The notes under the pieces are model-generated. The model did no database searches. It was not told where the DNA came from and worked only from the letters and a program-made list of their open reading frames with translations. 64,000 bases of DNA. Origin: Cervus elaphus. Its lineage: Eukaryota; Chordata; Mammalia; Artiodactyla; Cervidae. Within the stretch, counting starts at the first letter, position 1. Each line of letters starts with the position of its first letter. The stretch covers positions 97,475,152 to 97,539,151 of the forward strand of contig NC_057832.1 in the NCBI RefSeq assembly GCF_910594005.1. Reading direction: 5' to 3'. Both the position numbers and the translations under genes were made by a program. Of the stretch, positions 35,089 to 47,044 are shown piece after piece.

Positions 35089-35577
35089 ATGTGAATAACT
35101 TATTCAACTCTTCTGCATGCAAACCAATTAACTCACTCAGAGTTTGGTTTTGGTTTTTGTGTTAAGACCAGATAGACTCGTTTAGAAAGATTTTTGCTTG
35201 GCCTATAGCACAATGGCAGTGACAAAAATAACAGTCCGTATTATCAATTCACCCTATTTTGACCAGCTTCAAAGGACTATTTCATTTTTACATTCCTGAT
35301 ACCATTGAGTCACTGGTCTATTTTCATTTATAACATGAGCATTACTACTTTCTTAGCATAGTAATTTCTACAACTCATGCAATTAATAAATATGATTGAA
35401 TTTGAATTTTTCTGAATTTTTAAAAATAGAGATCACTATAAAGAGGAGCTGTTTGTACCAAATATAGTCCAAAAGCATGAACACTACCAGATAATTTACC
35501 AAAAAGCACTTACTAAGCATTTATTTTGTTAATTAGGCCTCTCTGTCCTTAGAGTTTCTATGTAGAGACATCATCTA

Positions 35578-36152
35578 GATCAGAGCTGCTCAATAGAAAT
35601 AGGATGTGATGCAAGGAAAATATGTAATTTAAAATTTTCTAGTAGACACAACTAAAAAGGCAAAAAGAAACAGGTGAGATTAATTTATTATAACACTAAA
35701 CTATTCATATGAATTTTATTAAACCCAATGTATGTGAAATATTGGGCTTCCCAGATGGCGCTATTGGTAAATATGCCATACATATGCCAATGCAGGAGAC
35801 ATAAGATATGCAGGTTCCATCCCTGGGTGGGGAAGATCCTCTGGAGGAGGGCATGGCAACCCACTCCAGTATTCTTGCCTGGAGAATCCCATGAACAGAG
35901 GAGCCTAGCAGGTTGCAGTTCATAGGTTGCAAAGAGTCAGACATGACTGAAGCGACTTAGCACGCACATATGCAAAATATCATTTCAATATGTAATCACA
36001 TAAAACTACTGAGATATTTAACATTATTTTATATTAAGCTTTCCAAATCTGCCGCGTATATATTTACACTTACAGTGAGTTCAGACTAGCACCTTTCAAG
36101 CATTTGGTGCTGCATATGGACAGTGGCTATGGTATTGCACTGCACAGGTCCA
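35578..36152 (+). mobile_element. Non-autonomous hAT-type DNA transposon, split by a SINE
   Basis: Begins CAGAGCTGCTCAATAGAAAT and ends TATTGCACTGCACAGGTC; the two ends are imperfect inverted repeats of the CTGTCCAATAG type common in mammalian hAT/MER elements. The internal text (TTTCTAGTAGACACAACTAA, then after the SINE CATTTCAATATGTAATCACA) is collinear around the inserted Bov-tA. The exact family name is not certain. Confidence 0.7.
35743..35968 (+). mobile_element. Bov-tA SINE
   Basis: Starts GGGCTTCCCAGATGGCGCTA and ends at GACTTAGCACGCACA. Flanks TATGTGAAATAT (35731-35742) and TATGCAAAATAT (35969-35980) match at 10 of 12 positions, consistent with an old target-site duplication inside the hAT element. 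Confidence 0.92.
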
Positions 36153-36154
36153 GA

Positions 36155-36345
36155 TCTGTGGTTTGCAACCTCACTGCTCACTTGTGGAGTTTCTACAAAT
36201 TTTTATTCTCAGGCCACTCCCCTCCCAAGCCAATTAACTCAGAATATCTGCGAGCAAGACCCAAACATCAATATTTTTTAAAGTTCCCAGGTGGCTGCAA
36301 TGAGCAGCCAAAATTGACAACCACTTGTCAAAGACAATATGGAGG
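36155..36345 (+). mobile_element. MER5A-type MITE
   Basis: GATCTGTGGTTTGCAACCTC start, then TTAACTCAGAATATCTGCGA and AAAGTTCCCAGGTGGCTGCA near the end, which are MER5A landmarks. It directly abuts the preceding hAT element. Confidence 0.7.
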
Positions 36346-36422
36346 TTGGACATGAATGTCCTCATTCGGTCATTTAAATGTCATGGGGGGCAATGGTGAG
36401 TGACATCATGGAGCTCATAATT

Positions 36423-36438
36423 TGTGTGTGTGTGTGTG
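36423..36438. repeat. (TG)n microsatellite
   Basis: Eight TG units followed by GAGAGA. Confidence 0.85.
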
Positions 36439-36439
36439 A

Positions 36440-37160
36440 GAGACATTAAAATAAATATCCACAATGCTGTGATAATCACACAAATAAAAATGTAAAACAA
36501 AATATACAAAAGGATAGTAAAGAGAGAAAGAGCAATGATGCCTGATGAAACCCTATTCCTCATGCATTAGCTGCTAGATTGGTAAATGTCATCAGATTGG
36601 AGTGAAGAGTATTTTTTGAAAGAGACAATAGATTTTTGAAAGGTATTTTAGTTGGTGCCATAAAAGCCTCCTTCATCAGACCCTAACTAATTCAGATTTT
36701 ATAATTTCTGATAGACATTAAGGAAGAATATACTTTTGCCCTACATCTGGGGAGAAAACAAAAATGTTTGCTAAGAAAAAGATTTTAACAGATCATTTTA
36801 AATTATCAATACTTTATCTAAACAAATAAAAAAAACGGACATATTCACAAGTGAAGCTCTCTGAATCTAAATCAGTTTACTGCACTATATGGATTAAAAT
36901 GTCATTAAAGTTATTCAGTTATATTTTTTAAAGAAAAGCATAGTAATTTAGACTTATTCCATGTAAAATGTATGAGTTTTTTGTGATATGAATACAAATT
37001 CTCTTGAATCTGTTCTTCTACTGTCTAATATACTTCCTAGTACGCTAAATTTTTGAGGAAGTTTTCCACCATAGAGTCTACTGTGGTTGCAAAATAAAAA
37101 TATGCCTCTTGTACACACCCTACATTTTAAGCTTTTTGTTACCTTTTTCTGACTAATGCA
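36440..37160. other. Unique AT-rich stretch
   Basis: No repeat family or gene recognised. Confidence 0.45.
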
Positions 37161-37164
37161 TCCC

Positions 37165-37364
37165 TGGGGCTTGTGGCTCAGATGGTAAACAATCTGCCGG
37201 CAATTCAGGTTTGATCCCTGAATCAGGAAGATCCCCTGGAGAGGTGCATGGCATCCCAATCCAGTATTCTTGCCTGGAGAATTCCATGGACAGAGGAACC
37301 TGGTGGGCTACGGTCCATGGGGTTGCAAAGAGTCAGACATGACTGAAGCAACATAGCACTGAAG
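37165..37364 (+). mobile_element. Bov-tA SINE
   Basis: Starts GGGGCTTGTGGCTCAGATGG and ends at ACATGACTGAAGCAACATAG. A short possible duplication (CATCC) flanks it. Confidence 0.92.
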
Positions 37365-37369
37365 ACATC

Positions 37370-37665
37370 CTTATTCTTTTATTTGCTCAAAGATGAGCTC
37401 AGAATGTTCTTCCTTCCTGAAACCCTCGCTGACTACCCCGCCTCCATCCCCTCCCATAACCCCTTCCTCTGTGTCTTCTGGTATGCTGTGGACAAGCTTC
37501 TCATGACACTTGTGTATATCAACAAATAAACACAAAACTGAGTGATTCCTGTTTGAAAGATTATGAGCTGCTTGAGGGCAATTCATGTCTTTTCATCTTC
37601 CTGTCTCTAGCCACGAGCATAATGTGTGATACTTAGTAAGTAATCAAAGATATTGCTCAAGTTAG
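37370..37665 (+). mobile_element. L2 LINE 3' end
   Basis: L2 order is visible: GAATGTTCTTCCTTCCTGAA, CTGACTACCCCGCCTCCATC, then GATTATGAGCTGCTTGAGGG and the ACGAGCATAATGTGTGATAC tail. Confidence 0.7.
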
Positions 37666-38229
37666 ATTAAAACACAGAAAACAGTGCCTTGTGAAACCAA
37701 AGCAAGAGCCAAATATATACTTCCACAAGAATAATGGAAAAGATTTATACACCGAGTAAGGAAGTACAGAGATTTCTTAAAATTGTTAGTGATAATGTCA
37801 CCTTAAAAGGAAAAGGAAACAACAAAAGGTGTCAGCTTGTGCTCTGAAAATTTTCCTACAAATAATATGATGATTATCTCCCCTTGAAAAGGAGAAACAT
37901 ATATATCATGATTTCTACACTGAGGGTTTAGGGAGTGGACGTGTTTTGTTCTAATAGCAAAATAATTGGAGAGACTATTGTACTGGTCAGCATGACCCAG
38001 CTGGAAAACTTTTGATTTAGTAAACTTGTCTTCCTAAGTAAAACAAAGCTAATTGGACCAATAGAAACAATAATGTGCTGCTCAAGGCTCTCCCAGATCA
38101 TCAGAAAAAAATAAGTCAATGAGAAAGAAAATTACTTTTGAGAGAAACGAACCAGTGTGACTGTCTAGCTCTGAAAAATGAGAGGACAGGGTGGAGACAG
38201 GAAGCACCCATGGTTCAGACTGGGGCTGT

Positions 38230-38345
38230 TGGGTTTGCATTGTCACGTGTTGATGTCACACCTAGGGCCCAACCCTACTACCACAATCTCCCCAGAGCAG
38301 AAATAAATAAGGGCTTACGCAGCCCTGCTCTATAAGTCTCCCTCA
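38230..38345 (+). promoter_or_regulatory. Candidate promoter block
   Basis: Within 110 bases: an E-box CACGTG (TCACGTGTTG near 38242), a CRE-like TGATGTCAC, a CCCAGAG block and TATA-like boxes AAATAAATAAGG (38301) and CTATAAG (38330). A transcript starting about 30 bases downstream would have a short leader before an ATG at 38387 with A at -3. I infer promoter function from this spacing only. The alternative is a solo retroviral-type LTR, since such LTRs also carry TATA boxes and a CT-rich stretch. Confidence 0.3.
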
Positions 38346-38386
38346 CACCACATCTGCTATTGTGCTCACTCATCCTGAGACACAAA

Positions 38387-38412
38387 ATGCCTGGATCATC
38401 TTACATTCAAGG
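38387..38412 (+). CDS. Candidate first coding exon (8 codons + 2 nt)
   Basis: ATG in good context (ACAAAATGC) begins MPGSSYIQ and reaches a consensus splice donor (AGG|GTAAGA, GT at 38413). Without splicing, a TAA stop follows two codons later, so a peptide is plausible only if the donor is used. The upstream block resembles a promoter. No protein family is recognised and no downstream exon can be joined confidently. It could be a chance ATG-donor pair. Confidence 0.22.
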
Positions 38413-38419
38413 GTAAGAT

Positions 38420-39750
38420 GAGTTTCCGGTAGTTATTGTCACTGCTTCATTTTTTCACATATATTTACTTCATAAATGTGCAAAAAATAACTCAGATAAT
38501 TCTGCAAATTCAATGGTCTTATTCTGATCTATGCCAGAATAAGAATTCCACAAGCTAAGGTTATCTTAAATCCACTCTCCTTGGGAAAAAACATACAGCA
38601 ATTTTAGATACATTATATGGGCCTTGCTTCTTCACTTTTGTCTCTCTTTAGACTATTCTCTCCCTTTTGCCCCCAAATACAAACATGTCCCTAAAAATGC
38701 CTGAAAGCATTGCAAAATGGTCAATTACATAAAACAGCAGCCTTCACATTTAAACACTTACAGTATTTCATATACTATTTCTATAATCCTATTTGTCAAG
38801 TTTTAAATAGGTCCAAAATTCATATGTTGTCCTAAAAAGCTTTGAGAGAATAACCCTCTCTTCAAAGAGAAGACTACTATTAATATACAACTGGTCAAAT
38901 TTAAACTAATAAACCATAATCAAGCAAAAATAGGTCTTGAGGAAAAATAGGTCCTGCCTTAAACCTTCGTGACTTAAAAGTTTCATATTTGGCACTCATA
39001 AGAAATCCCAATTCATGTGTGTGAATATATAAATATTCATGCATAGTTAAATATGCACCTATAAATGCACAGGCTATGTATACAGATTTCAATGTGTTTT
39101 ATGATTGTGAAATGAAATGTGCCTATGAAATGTTTTATAGACACACACTGGTCTTGGAGAAACTACCACTTTGATATCCATTAGATGTGATATATGAGTT
39201 TTCCACTGTACCATCATGGTAATATAATGCCATGGTCTAAGATTTATCTAATAAGCAACTCAGAAGTATGTAAACACTCTAGAAATGAAAAGAAAATTGT
39301 GAAGCTATTAAATCATGGTCAGTGAAGTATGTCTATGTCAGTCATAATCTAATCAATCATCCACCGCCATCAAGTTTTAGCTACATTGACATCCAAACCC
39401 ACTTACCACTTTGGGGTCTTCTTTGCATCCTTGCTGTAAGAATGACAAATTGCTTAAACTGGCTGACTGCTATTGCAAGGTCAAGCAAAAGCCAAGCACT
39501 GAAACCAAAACCAATGATCCTCTCTATAGATGCCTAAATTAACAAGCAGACAAGACTATACATTAAATGGTTAAACTCTGTACTCCTGGCATTATACTAT
39601 TTACTCAGTCCAGGAAGCCAGAAGCATGGAACTAAACACTTGTGCTATGTTGAACTTTCTCCCACAGAAATTCTCACAGAATTGTAGGAGAAAATTTCCT
39701 AAAATGTTTTTCTAATTGCACAGATTGAGGAAACTATTTCATTCAGTGGC
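38420..39750. other. Unique AT-rich stretch
   Basis: No repeat family or gene recognised. Several pyrimidine-AG sites exist (for example before 39441) but none opens a convincing exon. Confidence 0.4.
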
Positions 39751-39768
39751 TCAATCCTCTTGAGCCTT

Positions 39769-40041
39769 GCTGCTGCTGCTAAGTCGCGTCAGTCGTGTCT
39801 GACTCTGTGTGACCCCATAGACGGCAGCCCACCAGGCTCCCCCATCCCTGGGATTCTCCAGGCAAGAACACGGGAGTGGGTTGCCATTTCCTTCTCCAAT
39901 GCAGGAAAGTGAAAAGTGAAAGTGAAGTCTCTCAGTCGTGTCCGACTCTTTGGGACCTCATGGACCGCAGCCCACCAGGCTCCTCTGTCCATGGGATTTG
40001 CCAGGCGAGAGTACTGGAGTGGGGTGCCATTGCCTTCTCCT
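39769..40041 (-). mobile_element. BOV-A2 dimeric SINE, full length
   Basis: Reverse complement of two BovA units with the GAAAGTGAAAAGTGAAAGTG-type linker (39905-39925) and a GCTGCTGCTGCTAAGTC end. Exact 12-base target-site duplications CTCTTGAGCCTT at 39757-39768 and 40042-40053. Confidence 0.96.
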
Positions 40042-40054
40042 CTCTTGAGCCTTA

Positions 40055-41040
40055 GTGGATAACAATAAATGTCTCTAAATAAATTAAGGGATTCATGCTA
40101 AATGTGTGTTGGTCTTGTTATGGCAGGTTGTGGAAAGTGGTCAGATGAAAGTAGCCAAAACCAGCCAACAGGATACAGATTGTGGCCAGGGACCATTTTA
40201 TATAGACAGGGACTAGGTGGTAACAGTGCTGAAAACAAACAAATATCCAAACAAAGTAGGAATTTCAGCCACTGTGAAGTTAGAAAGATTCCAGCCAGGA
40301 GAAGGACATTGGATCTCACTGTCCTCCCACCCCTTTAACTCTCCCCCAAAGCCCATCAGTAAAATGGCTTTGGGGGAGCTCTGCACCCCGCTCCAAAACA
40401 AAAGACTAAGAAAAAGTCCATAATAATAAAGAGAAACACATGTTGAGCACTTCATCTATGTGTAGACTTTGATAAGCATCTGAAACATTCTATTCTATTT
40501 TCATCAGCATTCATTCATTCATTCAAAAAAAGAAGCAAACATACACACATGCATCACTGGATATAAAATAGATGAGGAAACACAGGTCCAGAGAGGAGTT
40601 ACTCCAGATCTTAAAATTACTGAATCACTGATGGGGGCCTCAAAGCAGGCAGATATACTTAACTGGTACACTTAGCAGATGCACTTAACCAACTCACCCT
40701 CCCCCATGAGTCAACAAACAGGACTGATTTCCAAGAGGCTGGCCAAAGCTTCATGGTAGGCAAGGTTCAAGGCTGGGACAGGTGGTCTGGGCTCCCCAGA
40801 GCTGAAGTTCAAGCCGGACAGAAGCACAGGCAACTTCAGGACAGGGTATGTAGGACAGGAGTGGAGAGAGACACTGCAGGCAGGAAGACACAAGAGGAAG
40901 CTGCTCTTGGGTAGAAATCAGGGCCCATTTTGAGATTCAAGCCCCACATCAGAGAAAAGTTAGAAACAGATACCAAGAAGGGAGTATTTCAGGATTTGCA
41001 CAAGACCCTGGACCCTTCTGCCCTATTTATAAGTCACCAA
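40055..41040. other. Mostly unique stretch
   Basis: A + frame at 40102-40338 stays open for 78 codons downstream of a moderate acceptor (TTGTTATGGCAG) but shows no recognisable protein. Around 40480-40640 the text GATGAGGAAACACAGGTCCA suggests a decayed MIR in reverse. CA-rich and ATTC repeats lie near 40507-40550. Confidence 0.4.
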
Positions 41041-41043
41041 TCT

Positions 41044-41252
41044 GGGCTTCCTGGTGGCTCAGACAGTAAAGAATCTGCCTGCAATGCAGGAGACCAGGGA
41101 AGATGGGTTGGGAAGATCTCCTGGAGAAGGAAATGGCAACCCACTCCAGTATTCTTGCCTGGAGAATTCCATGGACAATGAGCCTGGTGAAATACAGTCC
41201 ATGGGGGTCGCAACGAGTTGGACACAACTGAGCAACTAACACTTTCAGCTTT
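41044..41252 (+). mobile_element. Bov-tA SINE
   Basis: Starts GGGCTTCCTGGTGGCTCAGA, with the tRNA-derived head and BovA body through GACACAACTGAGCAACTAAC. Flanking duplication not clear. Confidence 0.92.
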
Positions 41253-41259
41253 TCAATTT

Positions 41260-42370
41260 GCGCTGACAAGTGTGTACAAGCCTATGCAGGCAGAGACAGA
41301 GCCTGCCCGTGACTGCAGCCAAACACCAGGTCTTCTAGGCTGAAGACCACTCATGCTTCTAAAATCTGCACTTTCAAGTTCCAAATGCTATGCTTTCCTC
41401 TTTTCCAATTATCACTATCTTCATTCCCATACACATCTATTAGAAAAAAGCAACAATAAGACATCTACTTAGTTCAGTCATCTGGGAAATGCTACGGATA
41501 ATACAGTACTGTGGGTCAAATAATGCATTCAAAAACCAGTCAATTTAGTGGAAAAAAGAACAATCAAATTGCTTATTTTGCATCATGCAGAGCAAAAAAA
41601 TTACAACTTGAATGCTGTGCTTTTCAAATAGTTGTACTGAAGTTGGGTAGACATAATCACATTCACCAGGCATCTCTGCACTTTGTCGCTTTGGTATATT
41701 ATTTTTTAAACTGTCTTTTTTTTTTCTTGGAATCAAATTTATTTATCCTTTGGGGATGCTTAATTCCTTAATGTCAATCAATTTTTTTTTTCACTAAAGC
41801 AAGCAAGTTCTTTGTTTTGCAGCTAAATTCTTAATCAGCTTTTGTTCAGAAACTGTTTATTTCTGTCTGCATTACAAATGCTAGATTTAACCAATCTGTC
41901 AACGCAGGATAATATAAGGAGGGATCTTGTCAGTTTGTCCTTTCCTCTCAGGAACACAGATACTGTATCCTTACTTTTTTAGAAAGAAAATAATAGGATT
42001 AGACTAAGATGGAGAACAAGAGGAGGTCAGACCTAAGAAAGATATGTGGTCCTTCTAGAACTTTCCCATGTAACATGGGGAATTGTAATCCATTTGTGCT
42101 AAATGCTTTGACTCTGCTCATTATGCAAAAAACATTAAAGCCTAGTATATTTTGTTACCATAGTTCTGCCTACTGGGAACTATAATTAAAGCACATTTAA
42201 GCAAATGCAATTTTATTTGTTATTAAGCAACTAAAAGCTTAGTCAACCTCGCAAATATGACATTATTTTAGGATTACAATATAAGCCAGCCAGCTAGCCA
42301 ATAAACTTTATTAGGTCCTATCTTTATTAGCAATGCCTCCTATTCCTGTTGTAGGAGACCCCTATGCTAT
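41260..42370. other. Unique stretch, nothing recognised
   Basis: AT-rich with T-runs near 41718 and 41782. No repeat family or gene recognised. Confidence 0.45.
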
Positions 42371-42373
42371 GTA

Positions 42374-42540
42374 ACAGTGGTCCTCAAGCTTTAGGAAGCC
42401 TCAGCATAACCTGCAGGACTTGTTAAAATATCTGAGCCTTGCTTTCAGGATTTCCTTACATCTGGGTTAGGGTCCTAAAATTTGCATTTCTAATATATCC
42501 CTAGGAGACATCGACGCCTCTGGTCTGCAGATCACACTTT
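42374..42540 (+). mobile_element. MER5A-type MITE
   Basis: Starts CAGTGGTCCTCAAGCTTTAG, passes GGACTTGTTAAAATATCTGA, AAAATTTGCATTTCTAATAT and ends CTGCAGATCACACTTT. The flanking words GCTATGTAA before and GCTATATAA after resemble the 8-base duplication expected of hAT elements. Confidence 0.8.
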
Positions 42541-42544
42541 AATG

Positions 42545-42740
42545 CTATATAATGTACTGGTTAGAACTTTGGAGTCAATCCACCTGGGTTCATATTCTGC
42601 TTTTCCAGTATTTATACATCCTTGGGCAAGTGACCTCATCTCTCTAAGTCTCAGTTTCTTAATTCATTTAGTGGGGACAATAATATTTATCCAAAATGTT
42701 AAGATCCTGCAAGCCACCAGGTATGGCCAAAAAAAACCCC
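42545..42740 (+). mobile_element. MIR SINE followed by a CHR-like fragment
   Basis: MIR landmarks: TGGTTAGAACTTTGGAGTCA, CCTGGGTTCATATTCTGCTT, CCTTGGGCAAGTGACCTCAT, CTAAGTCTCAGTTTCTTAAT. From about 42698 the text GTTAAGATCCTGCAAGCCAC then GGTATGGCCAAAAAAAACC looks like a short CHR-type SINE end. Confidence 0.75.
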
Positions 42741-43734
42741 AAATCAAACCAAACCTAATTTTGTATAAATTTATGGTGATTACAGTTTCCCTTCACTCTA
42801 GGAATTTTGTATGAAGGCAGGAGTAACATATAACTTCCCTCACTTTAACACTAATGCCCTCACCCACAGGAAGTGCATCCATTCTGTAACACAACATAGA
42901 ACAGGGCAATATCTTCTGACATTTTTATTTGGGAGCTCAAGATATCTAATAACTTCAGTCAATGGTCTCTGGTAATCTCCATGCACATGGGTTAATGATA
43001 ACAAGAAAATCAAATAACATTCATTTTAGTTTCTAAAAATTCTAAGAATGTAAATCTTTAATGAAATGTTGGAATAAAATCATAGCTGTATTTGCAATTC
43101 TCCAACTATGAAAATTTCATTTTAACTGTTTATCTTTTGACTGTCCAGTTTCTCCTTTAATGATGAAATTGATAACAAATACTCAAACCAAGTAGAAAAG
43201 AAAACATAAGATATAAGGAAGGTAGTATCAGGAACATTTTTTGAGGGTCCAAATAGTGACAAACTGTAGCAATAATAATTAAAATTTCAAAATACACCAG
43301 TATAGATGACTATCTCATTTTCTCACTATATTAGGAACACACACACACAAACACAAACTACCAATGAAATCTATATTTCTAAAAAAACCCTTTGTACCTT
43401 GGAAACCTCTTTTGGTCCTGGCTCATATTATATTCCTTTCTATAGTTATATATTAAAGGTTTACCATAATAATGATTTGTTTAATTGTGGTATTTAAAAT
43501 TTTTTCATGTTTCTAATTACAGCATAAGAAATACAAGATATCACGAAATTTAACAAAAATGTCTACATAATTTAAATGCTACATGTGTAGAATATAATTT
43601 AATATAAAACTCAGTCACCTGAATAATGATATCTTAGACACAGTCACACTGGTCATAGAGAATATCTGTCAGCTTAGGTGAAGAGGAAGTGGCAATATCT
43701 TACAGAAAATTCATTCCTGTTTATCACTCTAATG
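42741..43734. other. Unique stretch, nothing recognised
   Basis: AT-rich with a short (CA)n near 43338-43350. No gene or repeat signature that I can support. Confidence 0.45.
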
Positions 43735-43735
43735 A

Positions 43736-44483
43736 CAGAAAGTGAAGACAAACTATAAAGAGCCTCTTGATGAGGGAAAGGGTAAAGTGAAAAAAATTGG
43801 CTTGAAACTCAACGTTCAAAAAAAGACTAAGATCATGGCATCCAGTCCCTTCACTTTATGGCAAATAGAAGGGGAAAAAGTGGAAACAGTAACAGATTCT
43901 ATTTTCTTGGGCTCCAAAATCACTGCAGACAGTGACTGCTGCCATGAAATTAAAAGACACTTGCTTCTTTGAAGGAAAGCTATGACAAACCTAGACAGCA
44001 TATTACAAAGCCAAGACCACTTTGCCGACAGAGGTCCATCTAGTCAGAGCTATGGTTTGTCCAATAGCCATATACGAATGTGAGAGTTGGACCATAAAGA
44101 AGGCTGAGCACCAAAGAATTGAAGCTTTTGAACTGTGGTGCTGGAGAAGACTCTTGAGAATCCCTTGGACTGCAAGGAGCTCAAACCAATCTTAAAGGAA
44201 GTCAACCCTGAATATTCCTTGGAAGGACTGATGCTGAAGCATTAGCTCCAACACTTTGGCCACCTGATGTGAAGAGATGACTCATTGAAAAAGACCCTGA
44301 TGTCGGGAAAGATTGAAGTCAAGAGAAGAGGGCAGGAGAGGATGAGATGGTTAGACAGAATCACCAACTTAATGGACATGAATTGGAGCAAATTCCAGGA
44401 GATAGTGAAGGACAGGGGAGCCTGGCGTGCTGCAGTCCACAGGGTTGCAAAGAGTTGGACACAACTTAGCAACTGAATAACAA
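43736..44483 (+). mobile_element. BovB LINE 3' fragment
   Basis: Covers the end of the RT domain (LKLNVQKKTKIMASSP), the conserved IFLGSKITADSDCCHEIKRH block, the C-terminal region and the BovB 3' end to CAACTTAGCAACTGAATAAC. Frameshifts near 43975 and beyond interrupt the ORF. 5'-truncated. Confidence 0.92.
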
Positions 44484-44489
44484 CAAATA

Positions 44490-45610
44490 GAGGACAGTAT
44501 TTGTTCAGTTGATTCTGTCTCTAATGGTTTAGTTGCACAATGAATGCAACTTCACTCTTATTTTCCACAGAAAAAGACAAAGATTGGTCTTGTAATTCTT
44601 CAATTCCATCCATCACTCTAATATCCAACTCACTCATTTGTATACACCTTCCACAAGGATTTATCTCCATTAAAGAATTCCTTGTGCATTTTATCTATTT
44701 TGATCAAAATGTGTATAAACTTCTTACAGTTTCATGATATCAATGTATACGACGATTCTAACTATTTTCAGTTCTTTGAAAGACAAGAAAAACCTCAAGA
44801 AATAAGCATTAGCAGAGTTTTGAAGATTCTGGTTTGTTTTAACAAAAACATCAATTATTTCAAGTCCTTTGCTGATTAGGAAGTAGTGGATCTCACTCGA
44901 CCGTCAAAGCATTTTGATCTTATGTTTTGTACTCCCATACAATGCCTTGTTATTTCCAATAATTATCTGAATGTTTGACTTTTTCCAATATCCTTCTCTC
45001 AGTCTTGTGTGTCTGTTAGGGAATCTAAAGGTTTGCTTGCCTAAGAAGAAATATGCTAAAAAGAGAATGAAACAACAACTTCAGAAGGAAAGGATAACAG
45101 GCAAATGCCCTTCCCTTCTTAGGTATAATTCTTGGGATTATAGAAAATGTAAAGACCTAACATACATTACCTTCAGTGAACCTTCAGAAGATCTTTTAAC
45201 TTATCTTTGTGGACAAAATGCAGTAAGTAGAAGCTGAGTGCATGAATATTAAGACAGATTAGTCACAGTTTCAACAATAATACCCAGAGGGTGCTAACAT
45301 GGTTCTGGGTTTCCAACATCATAGAAGGATTCTTTCCTAGGTTCCATTTGTTTCAACATTTCACATTCTCATCAATGAGAATGACACCATAAAGAGGACA
45401 CATTAGAATCTATAGACAGGCCAGTGTTGGATGATTGAAAGGGATCAAAAAAGAAGCTAATATGTTAGAAACATGGGCTGAATAAGATGACAAGTAATAA
45501 AAATAAATGTAAAACGAGGTGATTAAATCCAAAGGACAATTGTTTTGTACAGACTGGACAGTAGCAATAACTTAGTAACAATCCATGCAACAAAGGCTTC
45601 ATGATATTAG
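44490..45610. other. Unique stretch with a weak exon-like segment
   Basis: No repeat recognised. At 45020-45122 a pyrimidine-rich acceptor (GTGTGTCTGTTAG) and a donor-like CTTAG|GTATAA enclose 103 bases open in one frame with lysine-rich content. This is weak evidence and is not called as an exon. Confidence 0.35.
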
Positions 45611-45615
45611 TCTAT

Positions 45616-45664
45616 GTTGTTGTTCAGTTGCTCAGTCGTGCCTGACTCTTTGTGAACCCATGGC
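45616..45664 (-). mobile_element. Very short BovB 3' end
   Basis: GTTGTTGTTCAGTTGCTCAG then CCTGACTCTTTGTGAACCCA: the last 50 bases of BovB in reverse, an extreme 5' truncation. Confidence 0.85.
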
Positions 45665-45669
45665 CTTTA

Positions 45670-47040
45670 GAAAGGTTAATATGCATCAACAGTAAACTGA
45701 AAGTTTGTTGAATGAATGAATGGAGGTAGTATAGAATAATAGGAGGGATGAAGAAAAAAGGGAAGGAGAGGGAGGGAGAAAAATGAGGACAAAACAAGGG
45801 GAGAGGAGACAGTCTATATGAAAAGGAGAAAAACTCCATAGACCACCCTAGACATACTGAAGTATAAGTATGTATGGACCAACTGAATACCCTCAGGAGT
45901 GATCTGTCAAATCATTGCCATTCAAGGAACTCTTGAAGGAATCATGTATCTTTAGCCTTGGATATCTGATAATCATGTTCAAATACCCTAAGAACTTCAG
46001 TGGGAAAAAGAATTGGACATGGTGTTGTTTCAACAAGTAAGCCAGATGAATGGCAGGCACAAAACAGCAGAATTAGATTCTGTAAGCATATCTTAGTGTC
46101 AAAGTTCTCCAAGGATGGAGCTCCTGGCCACTCTGTCTAGAAGGTGCTGGATCTCTGACTGGAAGATCCCTGGCAAGGTTTTTGAAAAATTAATTCAAGG
46201 ATCAGATAGGTGGTAAGATTAGATAATTTTTGAAAATCCCTCTTAACCCCAAGATTCCAATATTCAAACACCTTATTGTTGGGCAAAATAGTTCTTGCAA
46301 AAGATTTTTTCTAATAAAAATAATGGAAACAAATGGCTACCCTGGGGAGTGGAACCAAACCTAGAGAATAATCTATTTTCTTGTGTGTTTGTTCTTTAGA
46401 GAGTTAATCTCCTTCCACAGGAATGTATTTATATCTCTTTGTCCTCTTCTATACTGACTGACTCTGGTAATTTGCACATAGCGTGCTTTATCTTGCTAAA
46501 TATAATAGTCCATCCAGCATTCTCCCTTTGTGAGAAATCCCTCTTTACTCTCATAAATGATATGAATGGATATGAAGCATACTTTCCTTTCTTCAATAGA
46601 GACTATTCCCAAAAGTAGCCTGAAACATGCCAGACATCTGCTCCTACACACAGTTCAATACATGATACTGATATGTATTATCACTGGGTGAATTCTGAAT
46701 ACAAGGCCAATTTAACACACTCCTGAACAACTCTTTCCTCCTCCCCTGGCCCAGTCACAGAAACCTCAAGGGAATCAGAATAGTTCTAATATTTTCCCAA
46801 ATGAGCTATAACTAAGCAGGTGAATCTACTAAAATGAAAACCACAGTAGAGCATTCTAAATCTAAATATAAGTAAGTATAATGACAAATGTTTCTCTAAT
46901 AAATATTTTTAAATATATAAGTACTTTGCTCTCTGTTGTATTTTAATACTCAAAGAGATTGCTTTTCCTTACTGTGAATTGTTCTTAGAGTTGGGCAGAG
47001 TTTATTGCCTGCTAAAGATCAGAGGGTGTGACTGTATACT
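45670..47040. other. Unique stretch, nothing recognised
   Basis: Contains a GA-rich patch at 45735-45810 whose complement gives a spurious phenylalanine/serine-rich frame. No gene or repeat signature. Confidence 0.45.
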
Positions 47041-47044
47041 CATT

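Noticed and set aside
40102..40338. 78-codon + frame as an exon
   Set aside because: An acceptor-like site precedes it, but no donor or family match, and three antisense or alternate frames are also open there.
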